This document shows, in pieces, positions 52,388 to 61,160 of a stretch of DNA of 64,000 nucleotides. The stretch's first letter is position 1. Each line of letters begins with the position of its first letter. Origin of the DNA: Ravibacter arvi (GTDB lineage: Bacteria; Bacteroidota; Bacteroidia; Cytophagales; Spirosomataceae); NCBI RefSeq assembly GCF_039540405.1, contig NZ_BAABEY010000036.1, positions 1 through 64,000 of the forward strand. Direction: 5' to 3'. The position numbers and the translations under genes were made by a program. Under the pieces are notes generated by a model that did not search any database, was not told where the DNA came from, and worked only from the letters and a program-made list of their open reading frames with translations.

Positions 52388-53335
52388 CTAAAGCGAAAGC
52401 AGGATCTCCCGCAATACCGCCTGCGCGGACCATTCCCGGTTGGCGGCCTGCTCAATCACCAGTGATTGGGGGCCGTCCAGGACGGAATCGGTTACTTTCA
52501 GGTTCCGCCTTACCGGCAGACAATGCATAAAATAGCCGCCGTCGGTTAGCGACATTTTTGCGTCATCTATCATCCAGTCCCGGCCTTCGGTTAATATTTG
52601 CCCGTATTGGGAAAAGGAGGACCAGTTTTTTCCGTAAACGAAGTGGGCGCCTTTCAGTGCCTCGTCCTGGTCGTAAATGACAGGCGCGTTACCCGCAAAT
52701 TCAGGGGCCAGCTCATAACCTTTCGGGTGGGTGATAACGAATTCAACGTCCGATTGATGCATCCATTCGGAAAATGAATTTGCAACCGCCTGGGGAAGTG
52801 GTTTGATGTGGGGAAGCCAGGTCAACACTACTTTTGGCCGCTGGGTCTTCTTGAATTCGGCGATAGTAATGCAGTCGGCCAGTGACTGCAGCGGATGCCT
52901 CGTGGCCGATTCCAGGTTGACAATAGGTACGCCGGCATATTTTCTGAACTGGTGGAAAACCTGTTCGGCATAGTCGGCCGCCTGGTCCGCCAGGGTTGCG
53001 AAAGACCGGATGCCGACTATGTTACAAAATCTGCCGATTACCGCTGCTGCTTCTTTGACATGTTCTGCTTTGGTGCCGTTCATGATCACGCCGTCTTCCA
53101 TTTCAAGCCCCCAGCTATCGCTCCCGACGTTCAGTGATATTACTTTCAACCCCAGGTTTTCAGCGGCTTTCTGGGTGCTGATCCTGGTTCTGAAGCTCTG
53201 GTTAAAAAACATGAGCCCGATAGTCTTGTTCTGACCCAGGTGCTGGTCCGCAAATGGTGTCTTTTTCGCGGCGAGTCCCGCGGAAACAAGGGCATTGAGG
53301 TCGTTAACGTCGTGTACGGATAAAAAGTGATTCAT
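52388..53335 (-). CDS. argF': N-acetyl- or N-succinyl-ornithine carbamoyltransferase
   Basis: This Bacteroidota-type transcarbamylase acts on acylated ornithine rather than free ornithine. The 315-residue protein has the carbamoyl-phosphate motif SFRTR (residues 47-51) in place of S-T-R-T, HPLQSLADCITI, and HCLPVRRNLKVTD. In known enzymes residue 90 decides the acyl group: Pro in the succinyl-specific B. fragilis enzyme, Glu near it in the acetyl-specific Xanthomonas one. Here residue 90 is Ala (NGTKAEHVKEA), so the substrate cannot be read off. It closes the arginine cluster, 44 bp after argD. Confidence 0.92.
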   Translation of the reverse strand: MNHFLSVHDVNDLNALVSAGLAAKKTPFADQHLGQNKTIGLMFFNQSFRTRISTQKAAENLGLKVISLNVGSDSWGLEMEDGVIMNGTKAEHVKEAAAVIGRFCNIVGIRSFATLADQAADYAEQVFHQFRKYAGVPIVNLESATRHPLQSLADCITIAEFKKTQRPKVVLTWLPHIKPLPQAVANSFSEWMHQSDVEFVITHPKGYELAPEFAGNAPVIYDQDEALKGAHFVYGKNWSSFSQYGQILTEGRDWMIDDAKMSLTDGGYFMHCLPVRRNLKVTDSVLDGPQSLVIEQAANREWSAQAVLREILLSL

Positions 53336-53379
53336 GTAAAAAGGCGATCTGGCAGAAAAATGTCGGGAATCAGGAATAT

Positions 53380-54516
53380 TTAAAGTGCTAGGATGCCGAT
53401 TTCTTTACTGAGCGCTTCGAGGAAGATGTCAGCTTCTTCTTTACGCAAAGCAAGTGACGGCAGCAGGCGAATGGTATTGCTACCCGCCACGCCGGTAAAA
53501 ATCTTGTGCTCAAAGAGCAGCCGGTTGCGGAGGTCTTTAACGGGAAAGTCATATTCAATCCCGATCATGAGACCGCGCCCGCGGAGCTCTTTGTAGCCGC
53601 CGATGCCGGCAATGCCTTCCCAAAGATAGGCGCCTGTTTTCGCAGCGTTCTCAATGAGGTTTTCCTGCTTGATAACATCAAGAACGGCAATACCTGCGGC
53701 GCAGGCAAGGTGATTGCCGCCAAAAGTTGTGCCGAGCAGACCGTGAGAGGCTTCAAACTTGGGCGCTATGAGCACGCCGCCGATGGGAAAACCGTTCCCC
53801 ATTCCTTTGGCCATTGTGATCAGGTCCGGGTCAATGCCGGCATACTGATGCGAGAAAAACTTACCGGACCGGCCATAGCCGCATTGTACACTGTCCAGGA
53901 TCAGGACTGTCCCGGTTTCGTCACATTTTTTTCGAAGCGCTTTCAGAAAATCTTCGGAGGCTACCTTGATCCCTCCTACGCCCTGTATGCCCTCGATAAT
54001 TACGGCGGCGGTTTCTTCGGTTATACCGGCTTCTATGGCCTGCAGGTCATTGAACGGCAGAAATGAAACGTGTTTGTTGTAGTTGACCGGGGCTACAATC
54101 GACAAATTGTCTGTCGCAGCCACTGCGCCTGCAGTACGGCCATGGAAGGCTTTTTTGAAAGCAACCACTTTCTGGCGCCCGGTATGAAACGAGGCCAGCT
54201 TCAACGCATTTTCATTGGCCTCTGCCCCGGAATTAACCAGAAAGAGACGGTAGTCCGGGTAGCCGGAAAGCGCGCCGAGCTTGTCTGCCAGCTCCTCCTG
54301 TTGTGGAATCTGTACCGAATTGGAGTAAAAACTGATCGCATTTAACTGCTCGGTCAGCTTGCTGACATAGTGCGGGTGGGTGTGCCCGATGGAGATAACG
54401 GCGTGTCCGCCGTAAAGATCCAGGTATTGGACCCCGTTTTTATCCCAGAGATAACTGCCCTTCGCCTTGACAGGCTCAATATTATTCAGCGGGTAAACAT
54501 CAAACAATTTTGACAT
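53380..54516 (-). CDS. argD: N-acylornithine aminotransferase
   Basis: Transfers the amino group from glutamate to N-acyl-glutamate semialdehyde. The 378-residue class III aminotransferase has NSGAEANE near residue 95-102, Asp208 in LILDSVQCGYGR and the PLP lysine Lys237 in MAKGMGNGFPIGG. The ATG at 54516 is chosen; a TTG immediately after the argC stop also opens the frame. It lies 12 bp after argC, so co-translation is likely. Confidence 0.93.
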   Translation of the reverse strand: MSKLFDVYPLNNIEPVKAKGSYLWDKNGVQYLDLYGGHAVISIGHTHPHYVSKLTEQLNAISFYSNSVQIPQQEELADKLGALSGYPDYRLFLVNSGAEANENALKLASFHTGRQKVVAFKKAFHGRTAGAVAATDNLSIVAPVNYNKHVSFLPFNDLQAIEAGITEETAAVIIEGIQGVGGIKVASEDFLKALRKKCDETGTVLILDSVQCGYGRSGKFFSHQYAGIDPDLITMAKGMGNGFPIGGVLIAPKFEASHGLLGTTFGGNHLACAAGIAVLDVIKQENLIENAAKTGAYLWEGIAGIGGYKELRGRGLMIGIEYDFPVKDLRNRLLFEHKIFTGVAGSNTIRLLPSLALRKEEADIFLEALSKEIGILAL

Positions 54517-54528
54517 AGCTTTCGTCAA

Positions 54529-55533
54529 TTAAAATGCCGGCGCTTTAAGGCGAAGACCGGAGTCTTCAGGCAGGCCGAAGAGGAGATTCATATTCTGAAC
54601 AGCCTGTCCGGAAGCGCCTTTTGTTAGGTTATCAATAACAGAAGTAATCAGAAGCTGTCCATCGTGCAGCTCAAGGCTTAACAATACTTTGTTGGTATTG
54701 ACCACTTGCTTGAGATCAACGGGCTGGTCACTGACATGCGTAAACGGGTGCCCGGCATAAAATGACCGGTAAAGGTTCAGCGCATCTTCCAGCGAGCCGG
54801 CGAACGATGTATAGACATTCGAGATAATACCGCGCGTAAAGTCTCCACGGTAAGGAATAAACCTGATCGCCTGATCAAAACCCTGTTGCAGCCTTTTGAG
54901 ATTCATCGTAATCTCTTTCAGGTGCTGGTGTGTGAACGCTTTGTAAACCGAAAGGTTATTATTCCGCCACGAAAAGTGGGTGGTTGCAGATAACGCCTGG
55001 CCGGCTCCAGTACTGCCGGTCACCGCACTGATATGAACTTCGTCATTGAGCAGGCCGGCGTTTGCCAGCGGCAGGAGCGTGAGCTGGATTCCTGTAGCAA
55101 AACAGCCCGGGTTCGCGATTTTGCCGGCAGTCCTGATACTGTCCCGCTGTAGTTCGGGCAAGCCATAAATGAACCCGTCCGTTTCATCTCTGAAGTCGGT
55201 ACTGAGGTCGATGATCCGAATGTGCGCAGGTACCGGGTTTTCGGCGAGGAACTTTTTGGAAGCGCCGTGCCCGGAACATAAGAACAGTACCCCGTTGCGG
55301 GACAAAAGCGGTGCGAGCTCGGCAAAAGGCTTGTCGCTGAATACCAATTCTGTATCGCCAAGCAGGTCCGTGTGCGTATCATATACCTTTTTGCCGCCCT
55401 GGCTGCTGCTGTGGGCAAAGGCAATGTGGGTATCCGGGTGGTTCAGCAGAATCCGGATCAGCTCACCGCCTGTATAACCGGCGGCTCCGATAATGCCCAC
55501 CTGGATGGGTGGAATGCGATCTGTTGCGGTCAT
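54529..55533 (-). CDS. argC: N-acetyl-gamma-glutamyl-phosphate reductase
   Basis: Reduces N-acyl-glutamyl phosphate with NADPH. The 334-residue protein has the Rossmann segment VGIIGAAGYTGGELIRIL and the catalytic Cys144 in NPGCFATG; His in YKAFTHQHLKEI completes the site. It lies 39 bp after the argG stop. argB, needed for the preceding step, is not in the window. Confidence 0.95.
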   Translation of the reverse strand: MTATDRIPPIQVGIIGAAGYTGGELIRILLNHPDTHIAFAHSSSQGGKKVYDTHTDLLGDTELVFSDKPFAELAPLLSRNGVLFLCSGHGASKKFLAENPVPAHIRIIDLSTDFRDETDGFIYGLPELQRDSIRTAGKIANPGCFATGIQLTLLPLANAGLLNDEVHISAVTGSTGAGQALSATTHFSWRNNNLSVYKAFTHQHLKEITMNLKRLQQGFDQAIRFIPYRGDFTRGIISNVYTSFAGSLEDALNLYRSFYAGHPFTHVSDQPVDLKQVVNTNKVLLSLELHDGQLLITSVIDNLTKGASGQAVQNMNLLFGLPEDSGLRLKAPAF

Positions 55534-55572
55534 GTAAGAGATTTTTAGAAAATCGTTTGAAAGAGGCCCGGC

Positions 55573-56778
55573 TTATTTTTGCTCCGCCATTTCTTTGATT
55601 TTCTCATAAATTACATTCTGATTGGATGCGACTTTGGAGAAACCTTTTACATCTTCGCCGCTCCATGCATTGTTCATTTCGCCGTAGCTTCCGAAGACCG
55701 GTGACATCAGGTCATATGGCGACTCGATTCCTTCCACATGGAACCGGTAAGGCGCCAGGAATACATGTACCTTACCGGTAACATGCGGCTGCGTATCGCG
55801 CAGGAACGCTTCAATGTTGCGCATTACCGGCTCGACAAACTGGCCCTTGTGAAGCAAGCTCCCGTATGAATTGGAAAGCTGCTCTTTCCAGTAAAGCTGC
55901 TGTTCGGTGAGAACATGTTTTTCGAGCGTATGATGTGCCTTGATCAGGATAAGCGGGGCTGCTGCCTCAAACCCTACCCGGCCTTTGATACCGATAATGG
56001 TGTCCCCAACGTGAATATCCCGTCCGATACCAAAAGGCTGGGCAATTTCGGCCAGCTTTTGGATGACAGTTACCGGTGATAAGTTGAGCTCGTCATTGAT
56101 TCCTGTAACCTCCCCTTTATCAAAAGTAAGCGTAATCCGCTCGGGTTGCGTTTTGGTAACCTGGGTAGGCCATGCTTCTTCCGGCAAATAACCGTGGGAG
56201 GTCAGGGTTTCTTTTCCACCGACGGAGGTACCCCAAAGACCTTTGTTAATGCTGTAAACCGATTTATGCCAGGGTCTGTCGACTCCCTTTTTGATAAGGT
56301 ACTCAATTTCTGCCTCACGGGAAAGTTTCAGATCACGGATGGGCGTAATGATTTCTGCCTCGGGCGCAATGATCCGGAAGGCCATATCAAACCGGACCTG
56401 GTCGTTCCCGGCCCCGGTACTTCCGTGCGCAATTGCGTTAGCGCCGATTTCTCTCGCATACTCAGCTACCGCTACCGCCTGGAAGATCCGTTCTGCGCTT
56501 ACTGACAGCGGGTAAGTATTGTTTTTCAGAATATTGCCGAAAATCAGGTATTTGATGCAGTCGTTGTAATACGAATCGGTTTTGGAGATAGTGGTATGCT
56601 GCTTGACGCCGAGGGAATAGGCATTTTTTTCTATTGACTCGAGTTCTTCTTTCGAGAACCCACCGGTGTCGACCAACACGGAATAGACATCAAAACCTCT
56701 GTCTTCACTTAAATACTTTACACAAAAAGAGGTGTCAAGACCCCCGCTGAAAGCCAGAACTACTTTAGATTGAGACAT
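55573..56778 (-). CDS. argG: argininosuccinate synthase
   Basis: Joins citrulline and aspartate with ATP. The 401-residue protein has the PP-loop AFSGGLDTS (about residues 8-16), GSTGAGNDQVRFD and YSINKGLWGTSVGGKE. The ATG at 56778 gives the family length. A strong hairpin lies just upstream, between it and the GNAT gene, so argG may be transcribed both from an internal promoter and by read-through. argH is not in the window. Confidence 0.95.
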   Translation of the reverse strand: MSQSKVVLAFSGGLDTSFCVKYLSEDRGFDVYSVLVDTGGFSKEELESIEKNAYSLGVKQHTTISKTDSYYNDCIKYLIFGNILKNNTYPLSVSAERIFQAVAVAEYAREIGANAIAHGSTGAGNDQVRFDMAFRIIAPEAEIITPIRDLKLSREAEIEYLIKKGVDRPWHKSVYSINKGLWGTSVGGKETLTSHGYLPEEAWPTQVTKTQPERITLTFDKGEVTGINDELNLSPVTVIQKLAEIAQPFGIGRDIHVGDTIIGIKGRVGFEAAAPLILIKAHHTLEKHVLTEQQLYWKEQLSNSYGSLLHKGQFVEPVMRNIEAFLRDTQPHVTGKVHVFLAPYRFHVEGIESPYDLMSPVFGSYGEMNNAWSGEDVKGFSKVASNQNVIYEKIKEMAEQK

Positions 56779-56840
56779 TTGATCAAGTTTAAGGACGGGT
56801 CTTCCGGAGACCACGTACAAGATTATACTACAAAATTAAA

Positions 56841-56880
56841 AGACCTCACCGAATTTCTGAAAAAACAGTCGGTGAGGTCT
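56841..56880. terminator. terminator or attenuator between GNAT and argG
   Basis: Arms 56841-56852 and 56869-56880 pair perfectly over 12 bp (AGACCTCACCGA) with a 16-base loop that itself can pair CTG with CAG. On the minus strand it is followed by TTTTAATTTTG. It lies 38 bp after the GNAT stop and 62 bp before argG, so it can end the GNAT message or control read-through into arginine synthesis. Confidence 0.75.
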
Positions 56881-56918
56881 AAATTTTAAACAAACGTTTT
56901 TTATTAGATAGCGCTGCG

Positions 56919-57626
56919 TTAGTGAGCAGTTACCGCCTCCGAGCTGTCTTTGTTTTTTTTAGGATCGTTCCTTCGCAACATCACCCTTTGTTTAATACGC
57001 AGCAAACGCTCATATAGTGCCGATTCCCGTAAAAAATCCCAGGTGCTTTTGGGCTTTTCCTCTTCCTTCTTTTCGGGAGCAACGTACATCATGCCGGTAC
57101 AAAGGCAGTTTTTGCGATTGGTTCTTGTCAGAACATCGTAGTTGACGCAGCTGGCACAGCCTTTCCAGAAGCCTTCTTCAACCGGAAGCTCACTGAAAGT
57201 CACCGGCTCATAACCCAGATCGGAGTTGATCTTCATCACGGCCAGGCTGGTGGTAATACCAATGATTTTAGCTTCGGGGTATTTGTACCGCGACAGCTCA
57301 AAAGCTTTTGCTTTAATGGCTTTTGCAATACCGCTCTGACGAAAATCGGGATGGACAATCAAGCCCGAGTTGGCCACAAACTTGCCATGCTCCCAGGTTT
57401 CGATATAACAGAAGCCTACCCACTCACCCTTCGTGTTGGTAGCAATAATTGCTTTCCCTTCCACCATTTTCTCCATCAGGTAAACAGGAGAGCGCTTGGC
57501 GATACCGGTACCCCGTTTCTTGGCGCTTTCTTCCATTTCCGCACAGATGGTCTCGGCGTAATGAAGGTGATCTTCGTTGGCAATCTGAACAATAAATTCA
57601 GTGCCGAATTTTTCAGAATTTTTCAT
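56919..57626 (-). CDS. GNAT N-acetyltransferase with C-terminal cysteine cluster, candidate N-acylglutamate synthase
   Basis: The 235-residue protein has a GNAT domain with the acetyl-CoA loop VHPDFRQSGIAKAIK and, after it, a cysteine-rich segment (GCASCVNYDVLTRTNRKNCL, with CTG following) that may bind metal. Genes of this kind lead arginine clusters in Bacteroidota, which lack a standard argA or argJ, so it is a candidate for N-acetyl- or N-succinyl-glutamate formation. That role is inferred from position. A terminator separates it from argG. Confidence 0.75.
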   Translation of the reverse strand: MKNSEKFGTEFIVQIANEDHLHYAETICAEMEESAKKRGTGIAKRSPVYLMEKMVEGKAIIATNTKGEWVGFCYIETWEHGKFVANSGLIVHPDFRQSGIAKAIKAKAFELSRYKYPEAKIIGITTSLAVMKINSDLGYEPVTFSELPVEEGFWKGCASCVNYDVLTRTNRKNCLCTGMMYVAPEKKEEEKPKSTWDFLRESALYERLLRIKQRVMLRRNDPKKNKDSSEAVTAH

Positions 57627-57957
57627 GGATTGAAATAAAACAGGATAAAAAACCCCATCCGTAATCCACGGATATCAAGAAATTAATTGAAACTTAAAAC
57701 AAGGACGAAGAATATTTACCACGGAGGTAAAAGAGATAAGTATGGCCTTACGGCCTGAATCGAAAGGGTGTAGTATGAAAAACGCTATGTGAGCTGTTAT
57801 TGTTCATTTTTACGATTCAATAGAAGTCGGTACAAATTTCATAAAAAAAACATTACAGTGAGCGCGAATATTAAAAAATTTTTAAGCACTTTAAAAAACG
57901 CGTTATTTGCAGGGATCGACTTATTAGCCAATTGCGCGCTGTTCAGGCATTTTATAT
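57627..57957. other. 331-bp intergenic region, divergent promoters expected
   Basis: The gap between the GNAT gene and aat is A+T-rich, especially 57835-57900. It must hold promoters for both arms, but I found no exact TAnnTTTG box in the right direction; GTTATTTG at 57901-57908 (before aat) is a poor match. No small gene or RNA is recognised. Confidence 0.4.
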
Positions 57958-58566
57958 ATGAAAGCGGTTTCCGGGGAGGATTTGATTTACGGATACGTCC
58001 ACGGTGTTTTTCCGATGGCGGAGAAAGACGGGACTTTATATTGGTATTCGCCGGATCCGAGGGCAATTATTCCAATAGAAACCTACAGGGAGGGCAGATC
58101 GTTGCGTCCTGTTTTGCGGAAAAGAACATTTGAGGTGGGTATCGACCACAATTTCGAACGTGTGATGCGGTATTGCGCAGCGCCAAGGGAGAATGAGCCG
58201 GAAACCTGGATTTCCGAAGGCCTTATCGCCGGCTACACGGAGCTGCATAAGATGGGGCACGCACATTCAGTGGAGTGTTACCTCGATGGTGAGCTGGTGG
58301 GCGGTCTGTACGGGGTCGCCATCGGAGCGGCCTTTTTCGGTGAGTCCATGTTTCATCTTGTGAGCAATGCATCGAAGGTGGCGTTTCATTACCTGATCCA
58401 AATTCTGAGAGGCGGTGGCTATACCCTCCTGGACACACAGTTTATAAACCCCAATGTGGCTCGTTACGGCGCAATAGAAATCCCGAGAGAGGAGTATCTG
58501 GCGAAGCTCCGGCGGGCGATCACCGAGCCTGCGAAATTTACCAACGTTATGGTTGATTTGGGTTAA
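57958..58566 (+). CDS. aat: leucyl/phenylalanyl-tRNA--protein transferase
   Basis: Attaches Leu or Phe to proteins with N-terminal Arg or Lys, marking them for ClpS-ClpAP degradation. The 202-residue protein has the family motifs YGYVHGVFPMAEKDGTLYWYSPDPR near the N terminus, HSVECYLDGELVGGLYGVAIG and FFGESMFHLVSNASKVAF. Length is somewhat shorter than E. coli Aat (234) because the N-terminal extension is reduced. It is followed at once by the tandem-repeat block. Confidence 0.95.
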   Translation: MKAVSGEDLIYGYVHGVFPMAEKDGTLYWYSPDPRAIIPIETYREGRSLRPVLRKRTFEVGIDHNFERVMRYCAAPRENEPETWISEGLIAGYTELHKMGHAHSVECYLDGELVGGLYGVAIGAAFFGESMFHLVSNASKVAFHYLIQILRGGGYTLLDTQFINPNVARYGAIEIPREEYLAKLRRAITEPAKFTNVMVDLG

Positions 58567-58588
58567 CGCAAGGTTATGGTGATTTTTT

Positions 58589-59049
58589 TAACCACGGAGG
58601 GCGGGGAGAGCACGGAGTTTTCTTTTTTGGTGATTATTTGCGGCGCCGGGAGCGATTGGAGACCGCAGTGTTGCTCTTTGTGTTCTTTGCGCGCTTTGTG
58701 GTTTTTCTTTTAACCACAGAGGGCGGGGAGAGCACGGAGTTTTCTTTTTTGGTGATTATTTGTGGTGCCGGGAGCGATTGGAGACCACAGTGTTGCTCTT
58801 TGTGTTCTTTGCGCTCTTTGTGGTTTTTCTTTTAACCACAGAGGGCGGGGAGAGCACGGGGTTTTCTTTTTTGGTGATTATTTGCGGCGCTGGGAGCGAT
58901 TGGAGATCACAGTGTTGCTCTTTGTGTTCTTTGCGCGCTTGGTGGTTTTTCTTTTAACCACGGAGGGCGCAGAGAGCACGAAGTTTTCTTTCCTGGTGAT
59001 TATTTGTGGTGCCGGGAGCGAGTAAAGATTACAGCGTTGCTCTTTGTGG
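58589..59049 (+). repeat. 122-bp tandem repeat array, about 3.8 copies
   Basis: Units begin with TAACCAC at 58589, 58711, 58833 and 58955, an exact period of 122 bp, and the fourth copy stops near 59049. Copies differ by scattered single changes. Each unit begins AACCACRGAGGGCG and ends CTTTGTGGTTTTTC, which are roughly complementary when G-U pairs are allowed, so each copy can fold as an imperfect hairpin, like REP-type elements. Sequences of the form AACCACAGAGxxCACAGAG are known as intergenic repeats in several environmental bacteria. Open frames across the array are by-products of the repeat and not genes. Confidence 0.9.
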
Positions 59050-59054
59050 TAATA

Positions 59055-59087
59055 AAAAACCTCCTGTGGTTTGCACAGGAGGTTTTT
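59055..59087. terminator. intrinsic terminator (bidirectional)
   Basis: Arms AAAAACCTCCTGTG (59055-59068) and CACAGGAGGTTTTT (59074-59087) form a 14-bp perfect stem with a 5-base loop and T-runs on both strands. It ends the coiled-coil protein gene on the minus strand and can also end transcription coming from aat through the repeats. Confidence 0.9.
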
Positions 59088-59105
59088 ATATACGGATTGG
59101 CGTTT

Positions 59106-59747
59106 TTATTTGCCGTTTTTGGCTTCTACTTCCTTAAGACCCTTTTGTTTGTTTTCCAGGATGGAGTTGTAGTTGGTCAGCTCGGCGTCTTTTTTAATCA
59201 GCTCTTCACGTAGACGTGTTAAGTCCTTTTCCGTTTTTTCGATTTCTTTGGCCAGGCGGTCTTTCTCCTTTACCAGCTTCTTCTGTTCGTCCTGAGTTTT
59301 CGTAAAATCAGCCTTCACAAGACGAAGCTCCTCCTGTGCAGTGGCGTAGGTCAAAAATTGTTTCAGGAATTGCTCGGTTTCCAGATAACCGGCGTCGGAA
59401 GTGCTGGAGATATAGTTGCCTCCGTCCTGCACGGCCAGGAACAAAGTGGAAATATTTCTGCTACTGGTGATGGCACTGGTAAGATTGAGCGAGTTCTTGG
59501 AGATGTCAGTCACATATGCCTTTTCCAGTGAATACGCGCCTTTGCGGCTCTTTACTTTTCCATATTTCGACAGGAAGGAACTCCAGTATTCTTTCAGGTT
59601 TTTTTCAGGAATACTCGTGGCCAGATTCAAGCCGGACATTTCTTCTTTTCCAACTATTTGCCGCGCAGGGGAAACGGTCTGAGCAAGCATAGTGGAAACG
59701 GAGAAGAAGAGCAACGTTGCTAAGATGGATAAGTTTTTCATTTTCAT
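59106..59747 (-). CDS. exported coiled-coil protein
   Basis: The 213-residue protein has a signal peptide (residues about 5-22, ending MLAQT), an alpha/beta region with SLNLTSAITSSRNISTLFLA, and a long charged heptad pattern from about 145 to the end (KEKDRLAKEIEKTEKDLTRL and following) that must form a coiled coil. I do not recognise a family. It follows the THUMP-like methyltransferase gene by 24 bp and so shares its transcript. Confidence 0.7.
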   Translation of the reverse strand: MKMKNLSILATLLFFSVSTMLAQTVSPARQIVGKEEMSGLNLATSIPEKNLKEYWSSFLSKYGKVKSRKGAYSLEKAYVTDISKNSLNLTSAITSSRNISTLFLAVQDGGNYISSTSDAGYLETEQFLKQFLTYATAQEELRLVKADFTKTQDEQKKLVKEKDRLAKEIEKTEKDLTRLREELIKKDAELTNYNSILENKQKGLKEVEAKNGK

Positions 59748-59771
59748 GATTAATATTTGTTAGATGAATTA

Positions 59772-60965
59772 TTAAACCCGTTCGGTTATGATCACCACTT
59801 TTCTGCCTGACGAAAGCGTAGTTGCAAAAAGGTAATCATGTCCACCTTCTTTTAGACGCCATTTTTTTCGAAGGTCATGCGGTTCTGCCGGAAAATTTCG
59901 CAAGGTCAGGTTGGCCTTGGGTTCTGTCAGCCACTTTTCCCACGAAAATCCCGAAGCGTTTACTACCCCTTTGATTGCAAACAATCTTCCGGGGAAATCA
60001 GTTCTGATTACCGGAGAGGAGTAAAGGTGACTGTTCGGAGCGATTTCGGTCATGTCGAACTGCCGGCCCATAACCCGGAACCCGCCCGCCTTCATCAGCG
60101 CCGGGTGCGGCTCATACAGGTAACCCGAAGGGTCGCCATACCCGGGGGCGATAGCGGTTTCCTGCATCCGCGTAAAAGAGAGCTGTTTTTGTACCGAACC
60201 GTCGCTGTCCAGTACTACAGCATGAATAACCGGGCGCTCTGCCGGTTTGGCGGTATTAAGTACAAATACTACCTCTTTGCATTCCTTCTGGTAGCCGACA
60301 ACATGGACCTCCGAAACATACTTTAATTGTTTTACCGCCAGGTCTATGTCAATAATGGGCGAAGCTTTTACAATGATTTGCGGTGACCGCCGAACCCACG
60401 CGGGCAGTATTTCAAGCATATTGGGACTACTGTCCTCGAAAGCAACGGTCTTTCTCTTTCTTTCGTCCCGCCTGGAAGGGTCGACGAATACGCAATCCGC
60501 GTTTTCCTCTACCGCGCTTTCACCTTTTTCGCTGATTACGGAAATGTGATCAGCTCCCAGTACCCGAAGGTTGTACGCCGTAATTAAAGCCAGCTCAGGG
60601 TTTTGTTCGTAACCCGAAACATACTGGAATTTTTTTGACAAATAGAACGTATCCACGCCCATTCCCAGGGTGAGGTCGACCAGTTGTCGCCCCGGGTTCG
60701 CCAGGGAAGCCTTATATATTGCTGTTGCCTGGGAAGAGGCTTGTTCGACGGATACCGGCGGGGGGAAGAATAATTCAGGATTGGCGTACCAATCGGGGAG
60801 TTTACCTTTTGCCTTTTGCCTGGCCGCTATCTGGGAGATGAGCTTCTGGCCGTCGAAGTCTTTTTTCCGATGTAGTTTTAGGGCGAGTTTCGCAGTGTCT
60901 TCCTGGAGGTTGAGCATGACGAACTCCCGTTCCGGATCCGTAAGCGGTTTGAATTCGAGCGGCAT
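59772..60965 (-). CDS. THUMP-like domain class I methyltransferase
   Basis: The 397-residue protein has an N-terminal helical part, a class I SAM methyltransferase core with VDLTLGMGVDTFYL as motif I and CVFVDPSRRDERKRK as the motif IV region, and a C-terminal THUMP-like domain (AIKGVVNASGFSWEKW onward). This is the family annotated in Bacteroidota as THUMP-like; an RNA substrate is likely from the THUMP-like part but not shown. The ATG at 60965 is chosen over a TTG two codons upstream. Confidence 0.85.
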   Translation of the reverse strand: MPLEFKPLTDPEREFVMLNLQEDTAKLALKLHRKKDFDGQKLISQIAARQKAKGKLPDWYANPELFFPPPVSVEQASSQATAIYKASLANPGRQLVDLTLGMGVDTFYLSKKFQYVSGYEQNPELALITAYNLRVLGADHISVISEKGESAVEENADCVFVDPSRRDERKRKTVAFEDSSPNMLEILPAWVRRSPQIIVKASPIIDIDLAVKQLKYVSEVHVVGYQKECKEVVFVLNTAKPAERPVIHAVVLDSDGSVQKQLSFTRMQETAIAPGYGDPSGYLYEPHPALMKAGGFRVMGRQFDMTEIAPNSHLYSSPVIRTDFPGRLFAIKGVVNASGFSWEKWLTEPKANLTLRNFPAEPHDLRKKWRLKEGGHDYLFATTLSSGRKVVIITERV

Positions 60966-61098
60966 AGACAAGAACAGGCCGGTATAAATTGTCGCGGGCG
61001 ACTAGGTATATCCGGTGTAATATTATGATTTAAAGAGAATATGGAGAATTAGTTGGATAAATTCAGCCGGATTAACAATTTTAACCTCCAAAGAAACA

Positions 61099-61106
61099 TA
61101 TTTTTG
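61099..61106 (+). promoter_or_regulatory. -7 box for the MFS transporter gene
   Basis: TATTTTTG matches TAnnTTTG, 54 bases before the MFS ATG. No clear TTTG lies at -33 (a TTTT at about 61079 is the nearest). It lies in the 195-bp gap between the divergent THUMP-like and MFS genes. Confidence 0.45.
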
Positions 61107-61160
61107 TGGCCAAATCATTTTGCTCAAAGAATAAGCGAACCTAACCTTTAAAATTTGTCG

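Noticed and set aside
58638..59025. Overlapping 65-87 codon frames rich in Phe, Val and Leu that look like membrane proteins
   Set aside because: They are the same reading of each 122-bp repeat unit; the repeated text repeats because the DNA does, not because of a gene family.
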